A stretch of DNA of 64,000 nt, from assembly GCA_035493475.1 (NCBI GenBank), contig DATJIF010000183.1, forward strand, positions 21,934-85,933, in the 5' to 3' direction. Below the pieces are notes generated by a model. It made no database searches and was not told the origin of the DNA. It worked only from the letters and a program-made list of their open reading frames with translations. This DNA comes from Actinospica sp035493475 (lineage in GTDB: Bacteria; Actinomycetota; Actinomycetes; Streptomycetales; Catenulisporaceae). Each line of letters opens with the position of its first letter. The first letter of the stretch is position 1. The translations under genes were made by a program, and so were the position numbers. This document shows, piece by piece, positions 8,587-17,161 of the stretch.

Positions 8587-9018
8587 TCAGGAATGATCAA
8601 TGAGGCTGGACGTGCGCAGCCGCTCGGCGGGGATCTCGGCCACGCCGAGGATCTCGATCAGGGCTTCGGGCTGCCAGAGGGCGGTGCAGCCGATGCCGGC
8701 CATCGCGGGGTAGACGGGGCCGGCGAGCTCGCGCCAGACGCGGCCGATCTCCTTGCCGTGGGCCTGGTAGTCGGGGATGTCGGTGAGGTAGATCGTGACG
8801 CTGACCAGGTCCTGCGGCTCCCCGCCCGCCTCGCGCAGGGTGGCCAGCAGGTTGCCGAAGGCCTGGCGGAACTGCTCGACGATGCCGCCGGGCACGATCC
8901 GCATCTCGGCGTCCAGGGCGGTCTGGCCGCCGAGGTACAGCGTGGTGCCGCTGAGCGTGCCGTGCGAGTAGCCGCTCGGGGTGGGCAGGGACGCGGGATT
9001 CACGGGGATGGCCGTCAT
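8587..9018 (-). CDS. RidA/YjgF-family protein
   Basis: A 143-aa small trimer-forming family whose members hydrolyse reactive enamines and imines and release ammonia; some deaminate 2-aminomuconate. Motifs include YSHGTLSGTTLYLGGQTALD at the start and VTIYLTDIPDYQ in the middle; the C-terminal part is VYPAMAGIGCTALWQPEALIEI. First gene of the minus-strand operon, divergent from the cupin gene across a 77-bp promoter region. In a cluster for aminobenzoyl-CoA breakdown, an enamine deaminase would make chemical sense because dearomatised 2-aminobenzoyl-CoA is an enamine; this is inference. Confidence 0.88.
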   Translation of the reverse strand: MTAIPVNPASLPTPSGYSHGTLSGTTLYLGGQTALDAEMRIVPGGIVEQFRQAFGNLLATLREAGGEPQDLVSVTIYLTDIPDYQAHGKEIGRVWRELAGPVYPAMAGIGCTALWQPEALIEILGVAEIPAERLRTSSLIDHS

Positions 9019-9095
9019 GTCTATTGACTTTAACTGACGGTCGTGAAAAATACGAGATACAGCACAGCGGCCGTCGATCCGAACGGAGTTCGCGC
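9019..9095. promoter_or_regulatory. Divergent promoter region with possible PaaX operator
   Basis: A 77-bp AT-richer gap between the RidA and cupin starts. TTGACT (about 9025) could be a -35 box for the plus strand. An imperfect dyad (TTAACTGAC-GGTCGTGAA, about 9030-9047) spans the middle. CGGAG eight bases before ATG 9096 is the cupin ribosome site. Binding by the PaaX protein is a guess. Confidence 0.4.
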
Positions 9096-9578
9096 ATGGA
9101 GCCCGACTTCAGCAAGTACGAGTTGGAGGGCGACAACTCGATGTACCGGCTGCCCAGCGGCCTGGTCGCGCCGGTCGTCACCAGGTCGGGGGCCGAGCAC
9201 GGCAACACGGCGGACTCGGGCGGCGCGGTCCGCGTCTCGGGCGTGAGCATCCAGCACACCCCGGCGCGGCGGCTCTGGTACGGCAAGGTCAGCAACGAGC
9301 CCGGCTACCGCTCCGTCTCCCATCACCACGGCGAGGCCGAGACCGGCGGCTACGTGCTCGCCGGCCGGGCCCGCATCTACTTCGGCGAGAAGTTCGCGGA
9401 CTACCTGGACATGTCGGAAGGCGACTGGGTCTTCGTGCCGCCGTTCATGCCGCACGTGGAGTGCAACCTGGACCGCAACAGGCCGCTCGTCTGGCTGACC
9501 ACGCGCACGCCGGAGAACATCGTGGTCAACCTGCCGGACATCCCGGATGCGGAGCTGCGCGACTGGCTGGACCGGTGA
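9096..9578 (+). CDS. Cupin-domain protein
   Basis: A 160-aa single-domain cupin. The metal-binding motif is visible as SVSHHHGEAETGGYVLAGRARIYFG (about residues 70-94) and the second half as GDWVFVPPFMPHVECN. ATG 9096 is chosen because CGGAG lies at a good distance; a longer frame from 9024 would run through the promoter. The size is too small for gentisate dioxygenase (about 340 aa), so a small dioxygenase, isomerase or accessory role in the aromatic cluster is more likely. It overlaps the possible GTG start of the next gene and heads the plus-strand operon. Confidence 0.8.
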   Translation: MEPDFSKYELEGDNSMYRLPSGLVAPVVTRSGAEHGNTADSGGAVRVSGVSIQHTPARRLWYGKVSNEPGYRSVSHHHGEAETGGYVLAGRARIYFGEKFADYLDMSEGDWVFVPPFMPHVECNLDRNRPLVWLTTRTPENIVVNLPDIPDAELRDWLDR

Positions 9579-9586
9579 GTGGGCGC

Positions 9587-10582
9587 ATGGCGGAGAACGG
9601 CCGCATGACGGAGAGCGAGCGCGTGACGGCGCGGGCGACTTCGGACGTCGTGACCGCGGCGCTGACGCTCAAGGAGGTCGGGGCGGAGTACTTCGATCTC
9701 GCGTTCGTCGGGGTCACGCAGCCCTGCCCCTGGCCGAAGGCGTACGGCGGGGACCTCGTGGCGCAGGCGGCGGCCGCGGCGATGCGGTCGGTGACCGACG
9801 GCAAGACGCTGCACTCGATGCACAGCTACTTCATGCGCCCGGCCGACATCGGCGCCGAGGTGCGGTACGAGGTGGAGCTGCTGCGGGACGGACGCGGGTA
9901 CAGCACGCGACAGGTGCGCGGCTATCAGAACGGCAAGCCGGTGTACGTGTGCCTGGCGAACTTCGCGGCGGGCGAGGAGGGGGCGTCGTACGCGGCGGAT
10001 CTCGCCGAGGCCGTCCCCGATCCGGAGTCGCTGCCGAGTTCCGCCGAGTACCTGGAGGCGCGCTCGGGCGGCACGATGACGGAGCTGTCCAAGGCCTACT
10101 GGTCGCAGGGACGGGGCTTCGACATGCGGCACGTTCCGGGGCCGGTGTATCTCGAGGTCGAGGGCGATCAGACTGCGCGTCAGGCGGTTTGGGTGCGGCC
10201 GTTCAGTCCTCTGGGTGCGGTCGAGGGGCTGACGGACGGTCAGCGGGACCAGGCCGCACTGGCGTACGTGTGCGACTACACGATCCTCGAACCCGTGCTC
10301 CGCGTGCTCGGGCTGGCCTGGGCCGATCCGGGCCTGGTCACGGCCAGCCTGGACCACGCGATGTGGTTCCACCGCGCCGCCCCGCTGGACGGTGGCGACG
10401 GCGGCGACAGCGACAGCGACAGCGACAGCGACGACAGCGGCTGGCTGCTCTACGTCCAGGAGGCCGCGAGTGCCGACGCGGGGCGCGGGCTGGGCACCGG
10501 ACGCTTCTACACGCGCGACGGGGGCCACGTGGCGACCGTCGCGCAGGAGGGCGTGATCCGCCCGACGACGCGCACGGCCTGA
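9587..10582 (+). CDS. Acyl-CoA thioesterase, TesB-type double hotdog
   Basis: About 331 aa with two hotdog halves as in TesB: AYGGDLVAQAAAAAMRSV followed by LHSMHSYFMRPADIG in the first half, and SLDHAMWFHR with GRGLGTGRFYTRDGGHVATVAQEG in the second. It would hydrolyse acyl-CoA esters, perhaps relieving CoA trapping in the ring-degradation pathway. Start is ambiguous: GTG 9575 overlaps the cupin stop, ATG 9587 is used here, and ATG 9605 has GGAG nine bases upstream. A six-base microsatellite (GACAGC units, about 10413-10440) encodes an Asp/Ser run between the last two conserved blocks, which is unusual for this family and probably a surface loop. Confidence 0.85.
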   Translation: MAENGRMTESERVTARATSDVVTAALTLKEVGAEYFDLAFVGVTQPCPWPKAYGGDLVAQAAAAAMRSVTDGKTLHSMHSYFMRPADIGAEVRYEVELLRDGRGYSTRQVRGYQNGKPVYVCLANFAAGEEGASYAADLAEAVPDPESLPSSAEYLEARSGGTMTELSKAYWSQGRGFDMRHVPGPVYLEVEGDQTARQAVWVRPFSPLGAVEGLTDGQRDQAALAYVCDYTILEPVLRVLGLAWADPGLVTASLDHAMWFHRAAPLDGGDGGDSDSDSDSDDSGWLLYVQEAASADAGRGLGTGRFYTRDGGHVATVAQEGVIRPTTRTA

Positions 10583-10633
10583 GTCACTCCCCCGCCAGCT
10601 CGTGTCTGGCCCTACGCAAGGATGCGTACGCTG

Positions 10634-12283
10634 ATGTCCCTTTCCCCCTCGGCCCACGTGGACCCGTTCACCCGCGACCACCTGCCACCCGAGCAGGAGT
10701 GGCCGACGATCGAGTTCGTGCTGCCGGAGCTGCGTTACCCCGATCGGCTCAACGCGGGCACTGAGCTGATCGACGTACCCGCCGAGACCTTCGGGGCCGA
10801 TCGTCCGGCGTTGCGGACACCGGACGGCGAGACGTGGACCTATGGCCAGTTGCGCACGCGTGCCAACCAGGTGGCCCAGGTGCTCACTGAGGATTTGGGG
10901 CTGGTGCCCGGGCAGCGCGTGATGCTGCGTTCGCCGAACAATCCGTGGACGGTCGCCGCGTGGCTCGGTGTGTTGAAGGCGGGCGGCGTCGTGGTCACGA
11001 CGATGGCGGCGCTGCGGACGCGCGAGCTGGCGCCGATCGTCGAGCGGACTCAGCCCTCGATCGCGCTCGTCGATCACCGGTTCGCCGAGGAGGTGTACGC
11101 GGTTCGGGTCGCGGCGGCGCCGGAGTTGCGGGTGGTCGAGTACGGCGGGGGCGGGCCGGACGATCTGGTGGCGCGGGCGGCGAAGAAGTCGGGCGAGTTC
11201 GAGGACGTGCAGACGGCCGCGGACGACGTGGCGCTGCTGGGGCCGACGTCGGGCAGCACCGGCGTCCCGAAGATCACCATGCACTTCCACCGCGACCTGC
11301 TCTCGATCGACAACACCTTCGGCCGCCATACGTTGGCTCTGCGCCCGGACGACGTGGTCGCCTGCACCGCTCCCCTGGCCTTCACCTTCGGCCTCGGCAT
11401 GCTCGTCGTGTTCCCGTTGCGCGCCGGCTCGTGCGTGCTGCTGATCGAGTCGGCCACGCCCGAGCAGCTGGCGCAGCACGTATCAGACCTCGGCGTCACG
11501 GCGCTGGCCACGGCTCCGACCGCGTACCGGGCGATCGTGCGGGCCGGGCGTGACCAACTGCTGTCCGGGCTGCGGGTGGCCGTATCAGCGGGCGAACACA
11601 TCACCGAGGATGTGTGGCGCACGCTGCGGGACGACCTCGGCCTGTCGGTGATCGACGGCATCGGGGCGACGGAACTGCTGCACATCTTCATCTCGGCGGC
11701 GGACGCGGAGATAAGGCCGGGTGCGACCGGCAAGCCGGTGCCCGGATACCGCGCGGTGATTCTGGGGCCCGACGGTTCGGAGCTCGGCCCGGACCTACCG
11801 GGGCGGCTCGGCGTGATCGGGCCGGTCGGCTGCCGCTACCTGGACGATCCGCGGCAGAAGGACTACGTGGTCGGCGGCTGGAACGTGACCGGCGACGTCT
11901 TCCACCGGGACGCGGACGGCTACTTCTACTACCACGCGCGCGGCGACGACATGATCGTGTCCTCCGGCTACAACATCGGCGGTCCCGAGGTCGAGGCCGC
12001 GGTCGAGACGCATCCGGACGTGCTGGAGTGCGCGGTCGTGCCCCGGCCGGACCGCGAGCGCGGCTCGGTGGTGTGCGCCTTCGTCGTGCTGCGGCCGGAT
12101 GTCGAGGCCGGTCCGGCGAAGGCCGCGGAGATCCAGCAGCACGTCAAGCAGACCCTCGCCCCCTACAAGTACCCGCGCGACGTCCGGTTCATCGACAGTC
12201 TGCCGCGCAACGCGAGCGGGAAGCTGCAACGCTTCGCGCTGCGCCGGATCGTCGAGGACGAGCACGAAAGGACCCATCCATGA
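10634..12283 (+). CDS. Benzoate/2-aminobenzoate-type CoA ligase
   Basis: Adenylate-forming enzyme of about 549 aa that activates an aromatic acid to its CoA thioester. Core motifs: P-loop GPTSGSTGVPK, the A5-like GIGATELLHIF, VTGDVFHRDADGYFYYHARGDDMI with the hinge, and the C-terminal lysine in LPRNASGKLQR. Two starts are possible, ATG 10622 and ATG 10634; the second is preferred because AAGGA sits about ten bases upstream. It overlaps the next gene by ATGA. The neighbouring fused monooxygenase-reductase is characteristic of 2-aminobenzoyl-CoA metabolism, which suggests anthranilate as substrate; salicylate or benzoate remain possible. Confidence 0.87.
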   Translation: MSLSPSAHVDPFTRDHLPPEQEWPTIEFVLPELRYPDRLNAGTELIDVPAETFGADRPALRTPDGETWTYGQLRTRANQVAQVLTEDLGLVPGQRVMLRSPNNPWTVAAWLGVLKAGGVVVTTMAALRTRELAPIVERTQPSIALVDHRFAEEVYAVRVAAAPELRVVEYGGGGPDDLVARAAKKSGEFEDVQTAADDVALLGPTSGSTGVPKITMHFHRDLLSIDNTFGRHTLALRPDDVVACTAPLAFTFGLGMLVVFPLRAGSCVLLIESATPEQLAQHVSDLGVTALATAPTAYRAIVRAGRDQLLSGLRVAVSAGEHITEDVWRTLRDDLGLSVIDGIGATELLHIFISAADAEIRPGATGKPVPGYRAVILGPDGSELGPDLPGRLGVIGPVGCRYLDDPRQKDYVVGGWNVTGDVFHRDADGYFYYHARGDDMIVSSGYNIGGPEVEAAVETHPDVLECAVVPRPDRERGSVVCAFVVLRPDVEAGPAKAAEIQQHVKQTLAPYKYPRDVRFIDSLPRNASGKLQRFALRRIVEDEHERTHP

Positions 12284-14682
12284 CCACCGCTCGGCAGAAG
12301 GTCGCGATCATCGGCGGCGGACCCGGCGGGCTGTATCTCGCCGCGCTGCTCAAGCAGCTCGACCCGGCGCACGAGGTCACCGTGTGGGAGCGCAACGCGC
12401 CGGACGACACGTTCGGTTTCGGCGTGGTCTTCTCGGACGAGACGCTCGGCGGCATCGAGAACGCGGACACGGAGTTCGCCGAGACGATGGCCCGGCGCTT
12501 CGCCCGCTGGACGGACATCGACATCCACTACCGGGGCGGGCAGCACACCGTCGGCGGCCAGGGCTTCGCGGCGATGGGTCGCAAGGATCTGCTTCACCTG
12601 TTGCAGGAGCGCTGCCGGGATCTGGGCGTGCGGCTGAACTTCCGCACGCTCGCGCCGGAGCTCGAGGAGCTGCGGGCCACGCACGATCTGGTCGTCGCGG
12701 CGGACGGTGCCAACTCGATGACCCGCGCCGCGCACGCCGACGTGTTCCGGCCGAGCTTGGATCGCCGCGGCAACAAGTACATGTGGCTCGGCACCGACCG
12801 CGTGTTCGAGGCCTTCCAGTTCTTCATCAAGCAGACGCCGTGGGGCACGATGCAGGTCCACGGCTACCCGTACTCGGATCAGGGTTCGACGTTCATCGTC
12901 GAGATGCACGAGGAGGTGTGGCACGCGGCGGGTTTCGACGAGACCGCTGACGTGCAGTTCGCGCCGGGGACGTCGGACGAGCAGGCCGTGGCGCGGCTGC
13001 GCGAGCTGTTCGCCGAGGAGCTCGACGGCCACAAGCTGTACGCCAACAATTCGAAGTGGCTGAGCTTCACGACGGTGCGCAATGAGCGGTGGCATGACGG
13101 GAACCTCGTGCTGCTCGGGGACTCAGCGCACACCGCGCACTTCTCCATCGGCTCGGGTACGAAGCTCGCGATGGAGGACGCGCTGGCGCTGGCGGCCTGC
13201 CTGCACGAGCACGACGGGATCGAGGCCGCGCTCGACGCGTACGAGGCGGAGCGGCGGCAGGTCGTCGAGTCCACGCAGCGCGCGGCGCAGGCCTCGCTGG
13301 AGTGGTTCGAGAACATCGGCATGTACACCGATCAGCCTTCGACGCAGTTCTGCTTCAACCTGCTGACCCGCTCGCGGCGCATCACGTACTCGAACCTGCG
13401 CACCCGCGACCCGGAGTTCGCCGACCGCGTGGACGCCGAGTTCGCGAGCTCGCAGGGCATTGCGAACGTGGCTCCGGCGATGTTCCAGCCGTTCCGGATC
13501 GGCGCGCTGGAGCTGAAGAACCGCGTCATCGTCTCGCCGATGGACATGTACTCGGCGGTGGACGGCGTGCCGGGCGACTTCCACCTCGTGCACCTCGGCT
13601 CGAAGGCGATGGGCGGCGCGGGGCTGGTCATGACGGAGATGGTGTGCGTCTCCGAAGAAGGCCGGATCACGCTGGGATGCGGCGGGCTCTGGACCGACGA
13701 GCAGCGGGACTCGTGGGCGCGGATCGTCGAGTTCGTGCACGCGCGGAGCACGGCGCGGATCGGGCTGCAGCTCGGGCATTCGGGGCGCAAGGGCTCGACG
13801 TGTCTGATGTGGGAGGGGATGGACGAGCCGCTGCCGGAGGGGAACTGGCCGCTGGTCGCTCCGTCGGCACTCCCCTACGGACCGGGCTCGGCGACGCCGC
13901 GTGAGATCAGCCGGGCCGAGATGGACCAGGTCGTCGCGGACTTCGTGGCGGCGGCACGGCGTGGCGCGGACGCCGGATTCGACCTGCTCGAACTGCACTG
14001 CGCGCACGGCTATCTGCTCTCTTCGTTCCTGTCGCCGATCTCGAATCAGCGCACTGACGAGTACGGCGGCTCGCTGGAGAACCGGCTGCGCTTCCCGCTG
14101 GAGGTCTTCGACGCCGTGCGCGCGGCCTGGCCCGCCGAACGGCCGATGATCGTGCGCGTCTCGGCGACCGACTGGCTCCCGGACGGCAACACCGAACACG
14201 ACGCCGTCGAGATCGCCCGCGCGTTCATCACGCACGGCGCGGACGCCATCGACGTCTCGTCCGGGCAGGTGGCGAAGGAGGAGCGGCCCGCGTTCGGCCG
14301 CTCGTACCAGACCCCGTTCGCCGACCGGATCCGGCACGAGGTGGCGGCCGCGACCGGGACCGCCGTCATCGCGGTCGGGGCGATCGCCTCGTACGACGAC
14401 GTGAACTCGATCCTGCTCGCCGGGCGCGCCGACCTGTGCGCCCTCGGCCGGACCCACCTGTACGATCCGCAGTGGACCTTGCACGCGGCGGCCGAGCAGG
14501 AGTACCGCGGCCCGGCGGCGGAGTGGCCGCTGCCGTATCGGGCGGGCGCCCGCAAGCCGCCGAGCGCCCGGACGGACGCCGTACGGCCCCGGCTGGAGCT
14601 GCTGCGGAGTAGCGAGGATCCGGACGCGTTCAAGACCCTGCACCTGCGCTGGAGGCCCGACCGTGAGCACGCAGCAGCCTGA
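12280..14682 (+). CDS. Fused FAD monooxygenase and old yellow enzyme (2-aminobenzoyl-CoA monooxygenase/reductase type)
   Basis: An 800-aa two-domain flavoprotein. Residues 1-400 form a FAD-dependent aromatic hydroxylase (GGGPGGLYLAALLKQ Rossmann motif, DG motif VVAADGANS, and GD motif LVLLGDSAHTAHF). Residues 410-780 form an old-yellow-enzyme FMN domain (FRIGALELKNRVIVSPMDMY, GLQLGHSGRKGS, LHCAHGYLLSSFLSP, NQRTDEYGGSLENR). This fusion is known from the 2-aminobenzoyl-CoA monooxygenase/reductase of Azoarcus and from salicylyl-CoA 5-hydroxylase relatives: it hydroxylates the CoA-bound ring and then reduces it without oxygen-dependent ring cleavage. Coupled to the ligase by an ATGA overlap, it is the signature enzyme of this cluster. 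Aminobenzoyl-CoA as substrate is supported by RidA in the same cluster but not proved. Confidence 0.88.
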   Translation: MTTARQKVAIIGGGPGGLYLAALLKQLDPAHEVTVWERNAPDDTFGFGVVFSDETLGGIENADTEFAETMARRFARWTDIDIHYRGGQHTVGGQGFAAMGRKDLLHLLQERCRDLGVRLNFRTLAPELEELRATHDLVVAADGANSMTRAAHADVFRPSLDRRGNKYMWLGTDRVFEAFQFFIKQTPWGTMQVHGYPYSDQGSTFIVEMHEEVWHAAGFDETADVQFAPGTSDEQAVARLRELFAEELDGHKLYANNSKWLSFTTVRNERWHDGNLVLLGDSAHTAHFSIGSGTKLAMEDALALAACLHEHDGIEAALDAYEAERRQVVESTQRAAQASLEWFENIGMYTDQPSTQFCFNLLTRSRRITYSNLRTRDPEFADRVDAEFASSQGIANVAPAMFQPFRIGALELKNRVIVSPMDMYSAVDGVPGDFHLVHLGSKAMGGAGLVMTEMVCVSEEGRITLGCGGLWTDEQRDSWARIVEFVHARSTARIGLQLGHSGRKGSTCLMWEGMDEPLPEGNWPLVAPSALPYGPGSATPREISRAEMDQVVADFVAAARRGADAGFDLLELHCAHGYLLSSFLSPISNQRTDEYGGSLENRLRFPLEVFDAVRAAWPAERPMIVRVSATDWLPDGNTEHDAVEIARAFITHGADAIDVSSGQVAKEERPAFGRSYQTPFADRIRHEVAAATGTAVIAVGAIASYDDVNSILLAGRADLCALGRTHLYDPQWTLHAAAEQEYRGPAAEWPLPYRAGARKPPSARTDAVRPRLELLRSSEDPDAFKTLHLRWRPDREHAAA

Positions 14683-15085
14683 GACGAGCGTCGTCTACCG
14701 CGGCCGGGTCGAGTGGATGGACACCGACGCCAGCGGCCACTATCACAACACGACGATCACCCGGTTCGTCGAGTCGGCCGAGGCGCAGCTCATGCGCGAG
14801 CGCGGCGTGACAGGGTACTTCGGTGCCTCGCCGCGCGTGCGCTACGAGGTCGAGTTCCCTTCCCCGCTCTGGTTCGGCCAGGAGGTCACCGTCACGCTCG
14901 CGCTCGAACGGATCGGCACGTCGTCGATGACGTTCCGCTTCGAGGTCTGGGGCGAGCAGTTCGAGGACCATCCGCGCGCCCTCTCCGCGCGCGGCAGCTA
15001 CGTAGTCGTGCACGTCCCGCTCGGCACAGAGACTCGCGGCAGCCAGGCGTGGCCGGAGGACTGGCGCAAGCGGCTGAGTGCCTAA
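14663..15085 (+). CDS. 4HBT-family acyl-CoA thioesterase
   Basis: A 140-aa single hotdog protein. EWMDTDASGHYHNTTITRFVESAE carries the Asp of the 4-hydroxybenzoyl-CoA thioesterase family near residue 20. The start is GTG 14663, inside the last 20 bases of the fused flavoprotein gene, so it is translationally coupled and the last gene of the operon. It probably hydrolyses an aryl- or ring-derived CoA ester of the pathway. It ends tail-to-tail with the TetR gene, overlapping by four bases. Confidence 0.85.
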   Translation: MSTQQPETSVVYRGRVEWMDTDASGHYHNTTITRFVESAEAQLMRERGVTGYFGASPRVRYEVEFPSPLWFGQEVTVTLALERIGTSSMTFRFEVWGEQFEDHPRALSARGSYVVVHVPLGTETRGSQAWPEDWRKRLSA

Positions 15086-15732
15086 CTCAAACTATTGGCG
15101 ATGAACGTCAGCGTGAGTTCTTCGAAGCGCTGACGTTCGGCGCCTGGGGCATTGCGCAGAGGCCCTTGTCCGGCCAGCACGGCGAGTCCGTGCACCGTGG
15201 ACCAGACGGGATACTCAATGCCCTCACGCCGCTTCGCGTCCAACACGCCGGCCTCGACGAGTTCGTCCAGCGCGGCACGCAGTTGGCCGAGCGGCGTGCG
15301 GTCTTCGGTGCCGGGCGCGGCCGGGGCGTACGCATGCTGCTCCGGTAGGGCGAAGGCCGTGGCGAACAGGCCCGGCTGTTCGCGGGCGAACGTGAGGTAC
15401 GCGTCGCCGATCGCGCCCAGCCGCAGGAAGGCCGCGGTCGGATCGCCGTGATCGCCGGGCACGCGCGCCACGTCCGCCGCCATCCGATCGCCCAATTCCC
15501 GCATCGCCGCCGAGCAGACGGCCGCGAGCAGTTCATCGCGGTCTGCGAAGTGGCGGTACGCGGCGTTCGGCACGACTCCGACGGCCCGGGTGGCTTCGCG
15601 CAGCACCACGGCGTCGGGCCCTCCGGCGCGGGCCAGTTCGAGCCCCGCCGCGATCAGGCCCTCGCGGACGGCGCCGCGCGGTCGCCGTCGGCCGGCCGGG
15701 GGCGTTTCCGCTGCTGGGTGGCCCGTGCTCAT
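15082..15732 (-). CDS. TetR-family regulator
   Basis: A 216-aa repressor with an N-terminal HTH (AVREGLIAAGLELARAGGPDAVVLREATRAVGVVPNAAYRHFADRDELLAAV, residues 23-72) and a ligand domain of the WHG/TetR_C type. ATG 15732 is chosen; the frame stays open further upstream but that part crosses the promoter and the divergent carbonic anhydrase gene. Two matching 15-bp palindromes at 15750-15764 and 15778-15792 in the divergent promoter are its likely operators. It probably controls itself and the carbonic anhydrase, and perhaps the aromatic operon that ends against it. Confidence 0.88.
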   Translation of the reverse strand: MSTGHPAAETPPAGRRRPRGAVREGLIAAGLELARAGGPDAVVLREATRAVGVVPNAAYRHFADRDELLAAVCSAAMRELGDRMAADVARVPGDHGDPTAAFLRLGAIGDAYLTFAREQPGLFATAFALPEQHAYAPAAPGTEDRTPLGQLRAALDELVEAGVLDAKRREGIEYPVWSTVHGLAVLAGQGPLRNAPGAERQRFEELTLTFIANSLS

Positions 15733-15749
15733 CGGCCCAGGATAGCAAC

Positions 15750-15792
15750 GTGGACAGCGTCCACAAAGCGAGCTAATGTGGACGCTGTCCAC
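15750..15792. promoter_or_regulatory. Paired TetR operators
   Basis: GTGGACAGCGTCCAC at 15750-15764 and GTGGACGCTGTCCAC at 15778-15792. Each has GTGGAC/GTCCAC arms and the two 15-mers are exact reverse complements of each other. Their centres are 28 bp apart, between the TetR start (15732) and the carbonic anhydrase start (15817). Confidence 0.75.
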
Positions 15793-15816
15793 TAAACGCG
15801 CGCCGGGAGGGCCGCC

Positions 15817-16353
15817 ATGACCAGGATGTCTCCGCTGCTCGAACGCAACGAGCAGTTCGCCCGCACGTACACGCCGGTCCCGCTCGGTGCGCCGAGCGCC
15901 CGCCTGATGGTCGTCACCTGCCTCGATCACCGCGTCGACCCCGCGAACCTGCTCGGGCTGCGGCTCGGGGAGGCGCCCGTCATCCGCAACGCCGGGGGCC
16001 GCGTCACCCCGGCCGTCATCGACGACATCGCCTACATCGCGTTCCTCGCCGAGAAGCTGTTCGGCGCGACCGACACGCTCTTCGAGGTCGCGGTCATGCA
16101 CCACACGCAGTGCGGCACCGGCTTCCTCGCCGACCCCGCGTTCCGGCACGAGGCGGCCGAATCGACCGGCGTCCCCGAGTCGGCGCTCGAAGCCTCGGAG
16201 GTCGCCGATCCGCACGCGACCGTCAAGATCGACGTCGAGCGGCTGCTCACCTCGCCGTTGATCTCGCCGAAACTGAGCGTGTCAGGCCACGTCTACGAGA
16301 TCGAGAGCGGGCGCGTGACCACGGTCGTCGAGGCGCGTTCCCCGTTCAGCTGA
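15817..16353 (+). CDS. Beta-class carbonic anhydrase
   Basis: Interconverts CO2 and bicarbonate. The 178-aa protein has the zinc and dyad residues of the class: Cys35, Asp37 and Arg39 in VTCLDHRVDP and His96/Cys99 in MHHTQCGTGF, plus IRNAGGRVT. An alternative start is ATG 15826. It is divergent from the TetR gene and shares its operator pair, so control by that repressor is likely. It ends overlapping the LLM oxidoreductase gene tail-to-tail. Confidence 0.9.
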   Translation: MTRMSPLLERNEQFARTYTPVPLGAPSARLMVVTCLDHRVDPANLLGLRLGEAPVIRNAGGRVTPAVIDDIAYIAFLAEKLFGATDTLFEVAVMHHTQCGTGFLADPAFRHEAAESTGVPESALEASEVADPHATVKIDVERLLTSPLISPKLSVSGHVYEIESGRVTTVVEARSPFS

Positions 16354-17161
16354 GCAGTTCGATCACCGGGGCGAACTGCTCGACGAACATCGCGTTCACC
16401 GACACGTACGACACGCCGGTGCGGTCCCGGCGCCGCAGCAGCGTGTCGGCCATCTCGCGGGGCGTGCCGCGCAGGGCCGCGATCGCGCCGACGCGGAACA
16501 GCTCCTTCGGGTCCGCGCCGAACCACGACGCGGCGTGCGGCGGCACGTCCTCGCCGACCAGCGCGATGTTCGTGTTGAGTTCCAGCTGGTCGAACCGCTC
16601 CCCCGCGATCTCGCGCAGCTCGCGGACCTTGGCGTCGAGGTCGTCGTCCGTGCTGAGCGGCGGCAGGCCGATGGCGAGCGAGTCAGCGTGCTGGGACGCG
16701 AGCGCGAGCATCCGGGGCCCGGTTCCGGCGACCAGGATCGGTGCGTTCGAGCGCTCCCGGACGGCCTCGATCGTGGCTTGCAGCTGCGCGATCCGCTCAC
16801 CGGCGCGGCCGAACGGGACGCCGAGCCGTGCCGCGTCACGCTCCGAGCCCGGCCGTCCCGCGCCGACGCCGAGTTCGAACCGGCCGTCGCTGAGGACGTC
16901 AAGGCTCTTCGTCTCCCAGGCGACCGCGGCCGGGACCCGCAGCGGCGCGGCGAGCACGTAGGTACCGAGCCGCAGCGTACTGGTCGCGGTCGCGGCGGCG
17001 GCCAGAGCGGCGAAGGGGGCGAACGTCTCGGTCGTATCAGGGCACAGCAGCGTGGAGAATCCGAGCTCTTCGACGCGGCGGGCGGTCGCGGCCCACTCCC
17101 CTCCGCTGCGCGCGTACGCCGCCACCGCGCCGAATCGGAAAGCGCGGCTCAGGTCCTCCAT
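16346..17161 (-). CDS. LLM-class oxidoreductase (F420-type)
   Basis: A 271-aa luciferase-like monooxygenase-fold protein, of the group that in actinobacteria mostly uses coenzyme F420. Visible are VEELGFSTLLCPD, a TLRLGTYVLAAPLR strand, the LDVLSDGRFELGVGAGRPGSE motif and APILVAGTGPRMLALASQHADSLAIG. The start ATG 17161 lies 13 bases inside the 3' end of the DUF1707 gene, so the two are probably co-transcribed. The substrate cannot be predicted. Flavin (FMN) use is the alternative to F420. Confidence 0.85.
   Translation of the reverse strand: MEDLSRAFRFGAVAAYARSGGEWAATARRVEELGFSTLLCPDTTETFAPFAALAAAATATSTLRLGTYVLAAPLRVPAAVAWETKSLDVLSDGRFELGVGAGRPGSERDAARLGVPFGRAGERIAQLQATIEAVRERSNAPILVAGTGPRMLALASQHADSLAIGLPPLSTDDDLDAKVRELREIAGERFDQLELNTNIALVGEDVPPHAASWFGADPKELFRVGAIAALRGTPREMADTLLRRRDRTGVSYVSVNAMFVEQFAPVIELLS

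Noticed and set aside
9096..9578. Calling the cupin a gentisate 1,2-dioxygenase
   Set aside because: At 160 aa it is less than half the size of that enzyme and has a single cupin motif set.
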